40,000 bases of DNA from Prorocentrum cordatum (Eukaryota; Sar; Dinophyceae; Prorocentrales; Prorocentraceae), in the NCBI GenBank assembly GCA_963575745.1, contig CAUYUJ010016143.1, positions 124,070 through 164,069 on the forward strand, read 5' to 3'. Position 1 is the first letter of the stretch. Each line of letters begins with the position of its first letter. The notes beneath the pieces are model-generated. The model searched no databases and was not told the DNA's origin. It saw only the letters and a program-made list of their open reading frames with translations. This document shows positions 8,951-19,470 of this stretch, piece after piece. Made by a program: the position numbers and the translations under genes.

Positions 8951-10473
8951 CTAGGCCGCAGCTCCCCCCTCGGAGGAATCGGAATGCTCCACCGCGTGCT
9001 CGGCTGCGAGCATTTCGCCGGTCGTCTTCGCCGACGCGCAGGCGAAAGCGGCGACGGAACGCCACCCGCCCTGCGCGAATAGCGCGGCGGCGCCACCTCC
9101 GCAGCAGAAACTGCGGCGCCGGCACCCGCGCGCCCCCTGCGAAAGCAATGCGTTCCCCACTCAGCCGCCCTGGGAAGCCCTAAGCGCATTGCGCCGAGCT
9201 TGACCTGCGACGCAGCGCCCCCCGCGCGCGACTTCCCCGAGCCGGGCGGGGCCGCGCCATCGCCGGGGCATCGCGATACGACACGTCCGGGAATATCAGC
9301 GACCTATAGGCCCTGACCACCGCGCATGGAGGATGCACACCCCGCAAGGGCGGCGGCCTCGACATGGGCAACCGCTCGCCGAAAGCGCGCGGGAACGAAC
9401 CGCGGAGGCGCGCCTTGCAAGGAGCAGACGCAGACCCATCAAACCTGACCCGGGCCCCTGTGGCACTTCCTATCAACCAGCTCGATGCATGCCTTGCGGG
9501 TGCCTTTCTCTGTGCATACCTGCCGCGCCGTTCCCGCGGGCGCCGCGGCCCCGCGGGGCCGCCGCCCCCTCGGGGCGCGCGCGCCAGGACGGACGAGTGA
9601 CCCACGGCATTGACCCCCACCAATTCCGAGCCGAAGCGCAAGCAGAACTGGCGGGCGACGACGAAAGCATCTGGCGCGCGGCGCGCCTTCGCCCGCCCAG
9701 CGCCCATCCGCCCCCCTGCTGGCGCAGCGGGCGGGCGGGCCCGCCTGCAATGTCCTCGCGCCTGGCATCGCTGCGGGCCAACTGGGCCAAATCGCGGACT
9801 TCCGAGCAACCGAGACGCCGGGCGGGAGAATCGGGCCTGGACCCCGGGGAACGCGCATGGACGGCCGCAACCCTAGACTTGCACCTGCCTCCATCGCGCG
9901 CCGCCCGCTTCAATGCTCCCCGAGACAAGCCCCCGGCGAGCGCGAGCGCCCCCGCGTCACTGCGGATCAAGGCCAGGACCGAGCGCACCCGGCTCCATGC
10001 TGGACCAGACTCCCGGCACAGCGATAGATTACGACCATGATATCGAGGGAACCCTCCTGGGGCGGCCACGGCGGCTCCCGGGCCGCGCGGCGCGCCAGGC
10101 CCCACGCCTCGACGGCCGATGCATAAGACCGCGCGCTCTTAAGGTGCCACTGGCCCATCTCGGTCCAGATCGCCAGCTCCCGGAAGCGAGCCTGGGTGGA
10201 ATCCTCCAGGAGCACCGCGGCCAGCAAGCGCCCCCTCGCCACCGGGGTACCCCGGGGAGCCAAGATGCCCGCCGGGGGATCCCTCGTCTTGGCCAAGGAT
10301 CTCACGCACGACGCCAAGACTTCGGGTGGAGGCGGCACACCACACTGCCTCGCCTCGGCCAGGACACGTAGCGCACAAGCTGCAGAATCCGGCATACCAC
10401 ACGGAAGAGGCCGCGCTGGCCCGCTGGGGGGCGGGTCGGCCGCCGCCCCCCCCGAACGTACCTGCGACGGCAA
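8951..10473 (-). pseudogene. Tyrosine recombinase (YR) domain remnant of the DIRS-type element
   Basis: Would integrate the circular cDNA. The N-terminal core-binding region reads SARSYASAVEAWG (10099-10137), then PPWPP and YRCAGSLVQ. A shift in frame near 9990 leads into RSVLALIRSDAG (9950-9985). After another shift, VARQFCLRFGSELV (LRFGSE at 9624-9641) carries the presumed box I arginine (9636-9638). A further frame has the box II-like FRR (9376-9384), whose histidine position seems lost. Then come LHARWSG (HARW codons 9317-9328) and, eight residues after the Trp, a tyrosine codon at 9293-9295 immediately preceded by a stop (9296-9298). An acidic end (HSDSSEGG) lies near 8960. The R...xxRR...W...Y spacing fits YR recombinases. 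At least three frame changes plus the stop make it non-functional as read. 10473 is the top of the open stretch, not a proven start. Confidence 0.72.
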
Positions 10474-10868
10474 GCGGCCGCGCGCGCGCCCCCGAACGCC
10501 CCCGCCCTGCTGGGGCAGCAGGGGACGGGGGGGGAGGGCGGCTGGACCGGGTCGCGCGCTGTCTCGGCCGCCAGCTTCCTCTTCTTGCGCACCCGGGCGC
10601 AGGCCACGACCTGGTCTGCAAGCCCCGGCGGGCCCCTCAGGGCCGGCCAGATACTTACCTACTCATCGCTGAGAGGCCGTCGAAATCATCGATACCTTTG
10701 ACCCCGCCCTGCTCCATGGCCAGACCGAGCACGCCAAGGTCCGGGGCGACCGCTGGCGGCATCGCGTTTGCCGCGGCGCGCAACAGTCCGAGAAGATCGC
10801 CACTAACGGTAGGCTCGCGCGGCATCGTAGCGTCGCTGAACGAACCGCGCGGAATCAACGCGACTGCC
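10474..10868 (-). pseudogene. Linker between RNase H and recombinase
   Basis: Minus-strand reading frames stay open but shift. One segment (10858-10655) has a varied composition (IPRGSFSDATMPREP, then a Leu/Ala-rich helix and IDDFDGL), typical of the linkers in such polyproteins. I recognise no catalytic motif. In canonical DIRS1 elements a methyltransferase-like domain sits here; I see no evidence for one. Confidence 0.4.
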
Positions 10869-11600
10869 TCACTGCGGCACGGCGCGCGCGACCGTCCGCA
10901 CGCGCAACTGTGTAAACTGTTTCGTACGCATGCATGAGCCCCACGGCGCCGCGCGGGGCCATGGCCACGCCACCTCGGTGAAACCCTCGCGGCGCATGGC
11001 CGCTATTTCGGCCGCCTTCGTGGCGGGCCGCGCAGGGGCGTCCGCCACGTTGAGCGCGGATGGCACATACCATGCGCTCAGAAGGCACCGCGCGGCTGCC
11101 GCCGCGAACCAGATGTCGGCTACCAGCGCGTCATCATCCGGCTGGCGCGAGGTGCCGCGCAAGAGTACCCCGAGCGCGGCCTGGCGCGGCCAGCGGGGCA
11201 GCGCGCACATGTCCGGACGAACCGCGCGCGGCTGCGCCTTTGAATCCACAAACATCACGATTTCAGCGTCGCGCAGCGACTTAAGCAGATGATGCAGCGC
11301 GCATACTGCCGCGACGAGTTCCCACGTTGCGACCTGCCACACACGACGGACCGCATGCCCAATCCCGCGCGGCCGGCGGGGCGCCCCCGCCTGCGTCTCG
11401 CGGCACCGCGCCCACCGTTTAATTGGCGAGGGCACGGCGGCCGCCGCATATTGCTTGCAGCCTGGCCCGATGATGACCCGCGCCAGCCTGCGGTGGAGGC
11501 GTGGGCCGGGTCGGGCCCGCGCCGGGCCCGGCGGGCGCGCGCGTTCGCCGCCTGCCGCCTCCCGTCGCGTCGGAATACACGAGGTAGCGGGGCTGGCTCC
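10869..11600 (-). pseudogene. RNase H domain of the DIRS-type element
   Basis: Removes the RNA strand during cDNA synthesis. All four acidic positions of the RNase H fold are visible on the minus strand: YSDATG (11560-11577), then after a frame change WELVAAVCAL (Glu codon 11319-11321), MFVDSKAQ (Asp codon 11244-11246) and ALNVADAPAR (Asp codon 11040-11042). The stretch ends with FTEVAWPWP, a cap common after this domain in related elements. The first Asp is in the frame of the RT and the other three are in another, so at least one frameshift separates them. Confidence 0.78.
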
Positions 11601-13086
11601 GGCCCCCCCGCAGGGGCACCGCGCGTTCTGGCGCGCTCCGAAGGAAACGCAAGCACCATTCCAGAGCCCGGCGGAGCCGCAACTTCAGTTTCCACCCCCG
11701 CTGCTGCGCGTGCCAGAACAGCGGTGCGAGGTATACCCGGGCACCTGTCGCCGCTCCCGCGCGCGCGCGTGGCCTGCGCTCGGGGGCCCTCGCGCGCCTC
11801 TGCCGAACACCGCGGTGGAGCCACACCCTAATATGCCAGCGAATTTGGAGGCGGCCGCTGGCAACATCCGCCCTGCCGCCAGCGCCCCCTCGATCCCTTC
11901 GGTCCACTTGTCGCGCTTGTCGGTACCGATCGCGAACACGAGCGATAGCTCCTCGCCCGAGCCGCGCACTTCCGCGTCGACTCCGAGCACATTTGCCCTT
12001 GGTTCGGCCACGACGCGCTTGCCGGCGTCGAGTCGCCAGCCCAAGAGATCCTCGACGACCGCCCTCAACACCTTGGCGGCGTCGCGGGGGCCGCCCGCGC
12101 CGGGCCCTCTGTCGGCGTCGGCCCGGAACAGGTCGTCGACAAAACGCCCCGACGCAAGCCAGAATAACTTGGCAAGGATCGCCCGCCGCGCGCGGGGCGC
12201 GCGCTGTGACGCCGCGGCGGCCGCGCCCCGCGCCTGAAGCGCCGCCCCAACGCGGCCCCAAGCGCACCCGCTCCCCACGGCGCCGAACGGACAGCTCAGG
12301 AGTTGCAAGCAATAGCCCTCGCTGGCACCCGCGGCCCATGCCTCGCGGGCCAGCGGGAGGTCGGTGCCTCGCACGGGCAACGTCTTATAAGCCCCGACGA
12401 AATCTTCCTTGCTCAGCACTGGTGCACCGGCCGCGGCTACGATCCGCGCCAGCTCGACCAGAGCGTCGAGGGAATCGACCCTGCGCGCGGCCGCAGCAAC
12501 AGGAGGGGCGGGGGGGGGGCCGAGGGCGGGCCGCGCGCGCCAGGGCCCGCCTGCACCTCTCGGCTGCCGCGGCGCAATCATTCACTCCTGTAGCGGTAAA
12601 GTCGTCAATCGCGCGTACCTGCGCTTACCAGCCATCGGAGCGGGGCACGGGGGGGGGCTGCTATCCGCTGCGAATGCGCCCCTCCTTGCGCGCCCAGCCT
12701 GATTCCTTCCAACGCCATCCCTCGTCGACAGGGAAGCGCGGGTTCAATATCGCCCCACGCGGTAAATCAGAGAGACGCACCCACGTCGCCTGACCCGCGG
12801 CTACCTGCATGCGCGCGGGCGCCGCGGCCTGGGCCGCCGCCCGCGCGGGTTCGCGTGGCGCGCGCGCGCGCGCCTCCTCGCATGCCTTCTGACGCAATAT
12901 CTGAATGGCTTCTGCGTCGGCCCCCAGGTCCCGACACACTCGCTCGAGAGCGGCGGCGTTCAGATTGGCCGCCCGGCCGCGCAGCTCGGACGGGCACGCG
13001 GCCTCTTTGGGGGCCACTTCCGCGTTCATGCCCGAACGCGGCAGGACGCCGACCAGCGGGAATCCTTCTTCCAAGTCGCGCGGCAA
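11601..13086 (-). pseudogene. Reverse transcriptase domain of the DIRS-type element
   Basis: RNA-dependent DNA polymerase. Starting from the minus-strand side at 13086: DLEEGFPLVGVLPRSG (a lead-in typical of these polymerases), then after a frame change IDDFTATGVN (12580-12609, fingers region). Next is a long frame from 12581 with motif A LSKEDFVGAYKTLPV (Asp codon 12402-12404), CPFGAVGSG (about 12265-12290), the active-site box RFVDDLF (FVDD 12132-12143), LGWRLDAGKR, NVLGVDAEV and the end of the thumb. The catalytic aspartates survive. The frame change near 12545-12580 and a stop near 12622 split fingers from palm. FVDD and the absence of a copia-type integrase fit the DIRS order. Confidence 0.82.
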
Positions 13087-15554
13087 ATTAGAGTCGGGCG
13101 CCTTGCGCGCCAGGCCGCGCTCCGCTGGCCAGCGCCCCCGGCGGCTTGCAGCATTTCGGCTAAGAGCAACAAATTCTTGTCAAACCCCAGGACAGAACGC
13201 ACGTGCCATGGCAATCTCGCATAGCGCGCCCCCCCGCAAGCGCGCTCTCCCGCCGGGCGTGGCGCGCGGTTTGGGCGTGCCGGGCGGCGCCCCCCATGCT
13301 GGGGCCGTCGCCCGTTTGCGCTCCTGCCAAAACTGCAAAGCCGCCTCGCGCTTTTGCTGCATGAGTCGGTCCGCCGTCTGGCTCGCCGCCACCGCCGCGT
13401 CGCGCGCAACCCCGGCGAGCGGCGCCATTTCGCTGACCCGCGGCAGACGCGCCGCCCAGGCCACATGGCAGAGGGGGCCCATACCCGCCATCGTGCCTTC
13501 GTCCGTAAGTAACGCTTCTACGGCGGCTTCAAGCTGCACGCGCGCGGCGCCGCGGCTGCGCCCCGGCGCGCCCTCGTGGGACGATGGGCGCGGGCCTCTT
13601 CACATGCGCAGCCAGCGTCGCGAATTTGCTGGGGGCACAGACCGCCACCCCCGCCCTCGACGTCGCTGTCGGAATCGGCATCCGCGCCCTGCGCCGCGCA
13701 CGCGACGGGCGGCGAGGCATCGGCCGCAGTGCCCCTGCGGCGCCCCCTGTCCCTCGGGCGACGGCCCTCGCCACGCTGCGCTCACCGCCGTCGGCAGAAT
13801 GCAGTGGGGGGGGCCCGTCGCCTGCGCGGCTCGCGGCGCGGCAACAGCGCGGACGCGCCCGCGGACCGCGCCTTGGGCAAGCGCATGATTATTATGCACC
13901 GCGCCAACGCCCTGGCGTCACCACCGCCAGGTCTCGGTCTTCTTGGGCTTGTTCCACGAGCCCCCCGCCTTGGAAGCCTCGGCCGACTCCCTGCGCGGGC
14001 TCCTCGACCGCCGCTTCACCGGCGCCCGGGGCCTCTGCGCGCCCCCCTCGCCCTTGCCGGACTTGCCGCCCTCCTGGCCCTAGCCTTTGGCGGCGCCGGG
14101 GGCGGGCCCGGAGCTCCAGCCGCTCGAGCGCTGCCCAAATTGGGTCGGCCTTACACGCGCGCGCGAACGCGAATGCGATAGCGCGCGCCCGTCGCGCTGC
14201 GCCCGGAGTCGGAAGAGCCCCCTCCAGACTGCGCCTGGGCCTTGCCCACGCCCTTTGACTTGTTCAGGACGTGGGACTTCGCTTCGGCCAGGACGCCCCA
14301 ATCGAAACCGGCGAATAGGTCGGCCACCGCCGCCCCCACGCCCGCCTGCTCCAGGCGCCTGGCGGCTTTGCGGCGCATGCGCAAGTCGCACTCGAAAGCG
14401 GTTCTCGCGCCGCCGTGCTCTTCCGATACCTGCGCGGGAACGGCGCCGCGAAGGAAACCGTTCTTACCGAAAGGTGGGCACCCCTCCAGCGCCGTTCGCG
14501 GCGCGCGGCGCGCGGCGATGTGCGCACCTTCACCGACTGGAACTGGTGCCCGAGGAATTGAACCGGCGTCAAAACTCGGGCCAATATCATCTTCAAGCCC
14601 CAATCCAGCAGATGCGCCTGCTCCGCGCCCCCCGCCGCGGGTCGCGCACCGCGATCGCGCGCGCGCCGCGCGGCCTGAAAATTCGTGAAGCCTAGGAAAT
14701 CGACCCGATCGGCCTGCTGGCCAACCTTCTTTGCGGCCAACGCATCGCAGATCTTGTCTTGGACGGAGCCGTTCCCGACGACTACTCCCAGGTCCGGCCC
14801 CCTGGCCCACGGGGGGCGGAAATTCGCCTGGAGGTCCTCACCCTCCGAGCTCCCGACGTAAAGACGGCAGCGGATCGCCGCGCGCTGACCTCCAGGCGTA
14901 TCATCGCCTCCTCCGTCGGCACACCGTCCAGCGGGTAGTCGCCGAGGGCCAATTCCTCCACCCTTGCCTGCGCGCCGAAAAACGCGTCGCGCCGAGTCCC
15001 GGGCGCCCCGCGCGTGCGCCATCGCGCGCGTACTGTTTAGGAGAATTTCAATCCCTTTACCTTGGATTCCTTGTCCAGCGCCGCCTTTTGGGACTGGACA
15101 CATTCCTGCATGGCCTCCACGAGCCCGGGGCCCCCGCCCGGCAGCGCGCTGCCACCCGCGGGCCCGCGACCCTCGGCTTCTTCAGCCGCTGCAGCCGCCT
15201 TCCTCAGCACCCGCAAAGCTCGCACGCACTGCGCAGGCGACAGTTTTACTGCGCGCCAGTCCGCCGCTTCGCCGTCCGAAACCCACGGGGCCGCTTTCGG
15301 CGTCGCGGCCGGCGCCACGATCGCTTTCACTTCGGGCACCGAGAAATCCACCGCGCGCACAGAGCCCACGGCCTCGGCGAGAAGCCGGGCCACCGACGCA
15401 TAGTGCATGGCCGGGTGCGAGCTCCGCGGGCCCGCGTCGGTCTTTGCCACGAAATGGACCCATTTCGTTGCCAGCCGGCGGCTGCCGCCCCCGAACGCCG
15501 ACTCCGGGCATTCTCAAGCACGGCCGAGATCTCCTGGTCCGAGAAAGAACACAT
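13087..15554 (-). pseudogene. ORF1 (gag-like) remnant of the DIRS-type element
   Basis: Minus-strand coding-like sequence upstream of the RT. The likely start is the Met at 15554 (MCSFSDQEISAVLENAR). After a shift near 15505 a frame continues with KTDAGPRSSHPAMHYASVAR and a charged helix to about 15037. A second long frame contains DLGVVVGNGSVQDKICDAL, RVDFLGFTNF and LLDWGLKMILARVLTPVQFL (14611 onward). A third (13539-13180) reads MGPLCHVAWAARLPRVSEM and ADRLMQQKREAALQFWQERK. The probable role is the structural or nucleic-acid-binding protein of the element. No intact zinc knuckle was found, only a Cys/Arg-rich GHCGRC near 13700. Several frameshifts separate the pieces. Identity as ORF1 rests on position and composition. 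Confidence 0.55.
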
Positions 15555-15599
15555 CGCAGAACGCAATTGAACCGTGCGGCGTCGCGAGAGCAGATCGCT

Positions 15600-16060
15600 G
15601 CGCGCTCAATGCTGGCCCCCACGCGCGCGCGCGCCAAAGCTCCCCCCCGCCTCCTGGCCCACGGGTCGCCCCCTGGACCCTCCTGGCCCCGCTCTGGCCC
15701 CCTGGCCGTGGCCCACAGGGCCCCCAGACACCCGCCTGGACAAAACCCGAACCTCCAGGTCCGCACAACGCATCGCCGGGGCCTCCTGGCCCCGACCCGG
15801 CCTCCTGGCCGTGGCGCATGACGCCCCCAGACTCCCGCCTGGTAAACCCCTGGGCCCCCTGACCCGCGCGGCGCTACGTCAAGGCCTCCTGGCCCCGACC
15901 CGGCCTCCTGGCCGTAGCGCGGTTGCGCCCCAAGCACACCGCCAGGCCAGCTCGGGGGCCAACGGGCGCACGTCGCGTGTCGTCGGGGCCTCCTGGCCCC
16001 GACCCGGCCTCCTGGCCGCCGCCCATTACAGAAACACGAATGCACCGAGGGCCTCCTGGC
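15600..16060. repeat. Leader tandem repeats, ~104-bp period, CCTCCTGGCCCCGACCCGG
   Basis: GCCTCCTGGCCCCGACCCGG followed by CCTCCTGGCCG recurs at about 15780, 15887 and 15989, giving spacings of 107 and 102 bp. A diverged version lies at about 15660-15710 and a truncated one at about 16050. They lie between repeat A1 and ORF1, the 5' untranslated leader on the minus strand. Reading frames across them are proline/glycine-rich by-products. Confidence 0.8.
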
Positions 16061-16774
16061 CCGTGCGGCGCGTTGCAAGGGGAGCCTCCAGGCTTGCCCA
16101 ACATTGCGCCCGTGTCGCACCGCGGTGGCGCCCAGGGCCCCCCAAGGCCACCTGGGATACGGTGCGGAACCAGCGTCGGGTCTCGGGACCCGAGGGCGAA
16201 CCCTGCGGGCAGCCCAGGACAAGGCGCAGCCTCCTGGCCGCAACATGCCAGCGCGCCTGGGCGCCGACAAGAACCGGCGGGCCACCCGACCGCGCCGGCA
16301 AGAGAAACACAGATGCGTTCTGACTGCGAGCCAGCAGAAGCGACGAGGAAAGCAGCAGCACCGGCACCAGCGGCAGCACCAGCATCAGCAGGACCCCCGG
16401 CGCACCCGGCAGCGGCACCCGCGGCAGCACCCACCCAGCAGCCGCACCCGCAACCCACGCCGCGGCGGCGACGGCGGCAACGACGACGGCGCGGCAGCAA
16501 CGGCGGCCACCCCCCAGCAGCGGCAAGCACGGCGGCGACGACGGCCACGGCGCGGAGCGGCCCCAACGCACGACGCGACGGCGACCGCGCCGCGACGACG
16601 ACCCCGACCACGACGGGCAACGACGACCGCGACGCCGACGACAACGCCGGCGGAGCGACAGGACGACGACGGACACGGCGGCGGCGCCCGAGGAGAGGGA
16701 GCGGCGACCGGCCGTCGCGCGCGCGGAGCGACGACCCGCCAGCGCGCGCGCGCGAGCCGCGCAGAACGGCCGAC
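16061..16774. other. Low-complexity leader of the DIRS-type element
   Basis: The CCTCCTGGCC words fade out by 16240. A long run of CAGCA/CGGCG/CGACGA-like triplets follows (16320-16690), made almost only of C, G and A on the plus strand. No coding motif. Long open frames on both strands (Arg-, Pro- or Ala-rich) result from composition. Confidence 0.6.
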
Positions 16775-17192
16775 GGGCCCGCGCGCAAGCGGAAGCCGAG
16801 TGCGCGCCCATTTCCGCGCGCCTTGCGGGTTGACACAATTATATTCCAACACCTGCGAGAACGCCGCGCGCGGGGGCGCACTCGCGCGCCCCCCCGCGAC
16901 CCCGATGCGGCGCAACCCCTCACGCACGCAGGATGGGGGGGGGGAGACGTTCTCGTGCGCCCCTCCCCGCCCCTCCGCGCGCGGACGCGCACAGCTTCTG
17001 CCGATCGCCCCCGCGCGGCGCGGGCGCTCTCGCGCGCCACGGCGCCGCGCCTCGCGCGACCCCGCGCCGCGCCGTGCCATTTCCATTGCCGTGAGCAATG
17101 AAACTGCAAAACCGCGCAGACCGCTCACACTGCGAACCGCGCGCCGCCGCCTCTGCATTTATCGGCCCTGAAAAGCGCGCTTTATGGGCGAT
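16775..17192 (-). repeat. Repeat A1 (5' end of the DIRS-type element)
   Basis: Right-hand boundary of the element. It matches 8275-8703 from GCAAGCGGA to GGGCGAT, ending at 17192, after which the flank (GAAAAACGTG) is unrelated to the sequence after A2. Its high similarity to A2 suggests insertion was not very old, despite the coding decay. Confidence 0.9.
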
Positions 17193-18122
17193 GAAAAACG
17201 TGAAACACACTACTCTCCGGGGAGCGTGTCAAAACAAGGCATGCAGGTTCCACCCCTCTTGAGGGGAGGTCAAGGCCCAGATTGTGATGAGGACCTCCCC
17301 GACAGGAAGCACGGCGGACTCGGAGCCCGCCCCCGACCGACCGACGCCCCAGGCCATGCTGGGTCCGATGCCGGGCCGGCCAGAGCGGATCGACAGCAAG
17401 ATCGCCGAACACCTTCATCCCTGACGTATACCTGTGGAAAGATCGATCGGGCGTAGGGGGGGGGTCAGGGAGGGGAACACGGCCTTGGAATCGGCGATGA
17501 ATCGCCGATGGACGATAGGCCCTCGAAAACCAAAATGCACGGTTGGCGCCCAGGCTCCGATTGGCGATGAAGGGGCGATTGAGGGTCGACGTCCCCCCCC
17601 CCCTGGGCCAGTCCCTCCCTGTCGGCGTTCCTGAATACCCCTTGCCAGAATCGCTTGCCCACCCGCTTCCCTCCCCACTGCCCCGTCCGCCATCTCTCCC
17701 ACCCCTTCCACCTGACTGTTTTCCGTACCACCTCCTCTTGTTTCTCTTCGTCCCCCTCCTCCTCCCCCCCCCCTCCTCCTCCTGCTCCTCCTCCTCCTCC
17801 TCCTGACGCGGGCGCTGACGCTGTAGGCATGAGAACCCGCGCTGGATGCTGCCACCCTTCCCCCAAGGGCCGTCTCCCCCCCAGGGGCCGTCGCCCCTGG
17901 GGGGGGGGTCAAACTACACACAGCCTGCAGGAAGCGAAATAACGGCGACGACGAAGGCCCGCAGGGGCCCCAACGAGCAGGCCCCCGCTCTCTCCCCGGG
18001 GGCCCTCCCTCGCCGGGGCGAGCGAAGGGCACCAAGAGTCCACCGCGAGGGGAGACCGAAGGCCCCTCAGGGACGCCCTCTGGGGGCGAGGAGGTTTGCG
18101 CCAACCTTGGCGGCGGCCGTGG
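17193..18122. other. No recognisable gene
   Basis: GC-rich flank with small palindromes (CCCCTCTTGAGGGG near 17255; ATCGGCGATGAATCGCCGAT near 17490), C/T-rich tracts at 17750-17805 and repeated CCCAGGGGCCGTC words at 17850-17900. No domain seen on either strand. Confidence 0.5.
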
Positions 18123-18130
18123 CACTACTT
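18123..18130. repeat. Target-site duplication of MITE copy 1
   Basis: CACTACTT, repeated exactly at 18290-18297 on the other side of the inverted-repeat element. Confidence 0.85.
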
Positions 18131-18289
18131 GTAAATCGGGCGTGTCCCCCATACTGGGGGGGGTTCGACGAAACATAAAAAATGCTCAAAAGATACCCAA
18201 AAGATGCCCAAAAATACTCAAACAAAAAAATCCCATACTATTTGACCATTTTTGAACATCCCCCGTGTAGAGGGACAGGCCCGACTTAA
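18131..18289. mobile_element. MITE-like element, copy 1 (159 bp)
   Basis: The left end GTAAATCGGGCGTGTCCCCC pairs with the reverse complement of the right end (TTAAGTCGGGCCTGTCCCTC). A short A-rich interior (CCAAAAATACTCAAA) and a CATTTTTGAACAT block have no coding capacity. The same design and interior words occur at 26507-26669. An exact 8-bp duplication (CACTACTT) flanks the element. Eight-bp duplications are typical of hAT and some P-type transposases, so this is probably a non-autonomous derivative mobilised in trans. The superfamily cannot be fixed without the source transposase, which is not in the window. Confidence 0.88.
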
Positions 18290-18297
18290 CACTACTT
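18290..18297. repeat. Target-site duplication of MITE copy 1, right
   Basis: CACTACTT, identical to 18123-18130. Confidence 0.85.
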
Positions 18298-19372
18298 CCC
18301 AAACGCCAGCCCATGATATGGTACCCGCCGAACCCCCAGTCTACTTGGCGCGCGCGGCGGCAGTGGTGGGCAGACCGAGAGAAGGAAACGTGCGAGGACG
18401 AGGCTGGAGAAGAATCAAGGGATGGAGGGTGGCGCTCAAGCGTGGCCGGGCGAGCGGGGTTGGTCATGGCGACAGGCAGCAGCCGCCCTGGGCCCTAGCC
18501 AGGACGGCCGTCGGTAGGTGCTACCCCTCCCACCATCAATTGCCCCGCTCCCCCACTCCACCCCCTAAGTCACCGGCAGCTTAAATGAGGTGACTGCGGG
18601 CGCGGCAAGAGAGGTAGGTGGAACATCGGCAGCAGGCGGGGGGACGAAGGGGAGGTGGGCTGAGAGAGGGCTGAGCTCAAGGCGGGCTTAGCAAGCAATG
18701 TGGCGGCAAGCGGAAACCAGTGGGGGTAGCGGCGTGAAACGACCAGGTGGCGGTTGCGAGTGGAGGTTGACTGGGCGTGCTTAACTGCTGGCCGGCATGC
18801 GAAGGTGGCGGGGACCTCCGCCCGTCTCTTAGCAAGCGATGTAGCGGCGACTCGGGTTGGCAGGAGGAGAGAAATAGCGGGGGGAGGACTGTGAGATGTG
18901 AGGCGACATTAGCGAGTGGTTAGCGAAAATGGCGGCGATTGCGTGCCGCGGCCGCCCTGGCACATGCCAGGAAGGCCGGCGGCGCGTTCTTTGCGTTGCC
19001 CCCCCGATCATGCTGACCCAACCCCGCCCGTCCCCGAAAACATCAGAGTGGGGAGGTGAAGGCTAGCGGGGCACGCAGTGGACGGGAATAATAGGGCGAT
19101 TGGGCGGCCAAGAGTTAGTGAAGATTGGGCGAGAGGCTCACATTGCAACTGTCGTGGACGGTTGGCTCTTCGAGCTGACACTTGCAAGGCCCGTGCCCCG
19201 TAGAGCTAGCGATTAAGAGGCTCCACACAAGAGAAACCTTTATCCCGAAGATTGGCTCGATAAAGAAATACGTTGGAACATACCAGCCTTGCAGCGCGAT
19301 CATTCCAATGCGAAAATATTGGGAAATTGAGGCAGACGCATGCGAAACTCATTGCCTGTAACCGTTGCGGAA
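18298..19372. other. No gene; short direct repeats
   Basis: CTTAGCAAGC(A/G)ATGT(G/A)GCGGC occurs at 18687 and 18828 (141 bp apart), with further GTGGCGG, TTAGCGAG and GGTTAGCG words between and after. It may be the trace of a worn minisatellite. No domain or RNA gene found. The GC content falls after about 19200. Confidence 0.5.
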
Positions 19373-19470
19373 CTCCTCCTCCTCCTCCTCCTCCTCCTCC
19401 TCCTCCTCCTCCTCCTCCTCCTACTTCTCCTCCCCCTTCCCCTCCTCCTCTTCCTCCTCCTCCCCATCCT
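19373..19470. repeat. (CCT)n tract
   Basis: A pyrimidine-only tract on the plus strand, about 17 uninterrupted CCT triplets and then impure CCT/CTT triplets. Such mirror-symmetric polypyrimidine DNA can form triplex structures. Confidence 0.95.

Larger units (their letters stand above)
7828..17192 (-). mobile_element. DIRS-order tyrosine-recombinase retrotransposon with split direct repeats, decayed
   Basis: On the minus strand the order is: repeat A1 (17192-16775), repetitive leader, gag-like ORF1, reverse transcriptase, RNase H, tyrosine recombinase, repeat B1 (8855-8704), repeat A2 (8703-8275), spacer, repeat B2 (7979-7828). A1-ORFs-B1-A2-B2 is the split-direct-repeat layout known from PAT, Ngaro and VIPER elements. 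These integrate through a circular intermediate and a tyrosine recombinase instead of a DDE integrase, and the RT-RNase H-YR protein order agrees. As usual for that group, no clear target duplication is seen; both outer flanks contain TGAA. Frameshifts between domains, and a stop just before the presumed nucleophilic tyrosine, indicate a dead copy, though base errors in such GC-rich DNA could add to this. The alternative is an LTR element (A as LTR) beside a partial second copy, which would not explain the recombinase. Confidence 0.8.

Noticed and set aside
15182-17109. Frames of 360-410 codons on both strands in the leader and A1 repeat
   Set aside because: They cross the repetitive leader and a terminal repeat shared with 8.3-8.7 kb. 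No domain.
16775-17192. Treating A1 and A2 as ordinary LTRs
   Set aside because: The B repeats and the tyrosine recombinase segments downstream of RNase H fit the DIRS order better. No integrase motif was seen, and the flanks show no 4-6 bp duplication.
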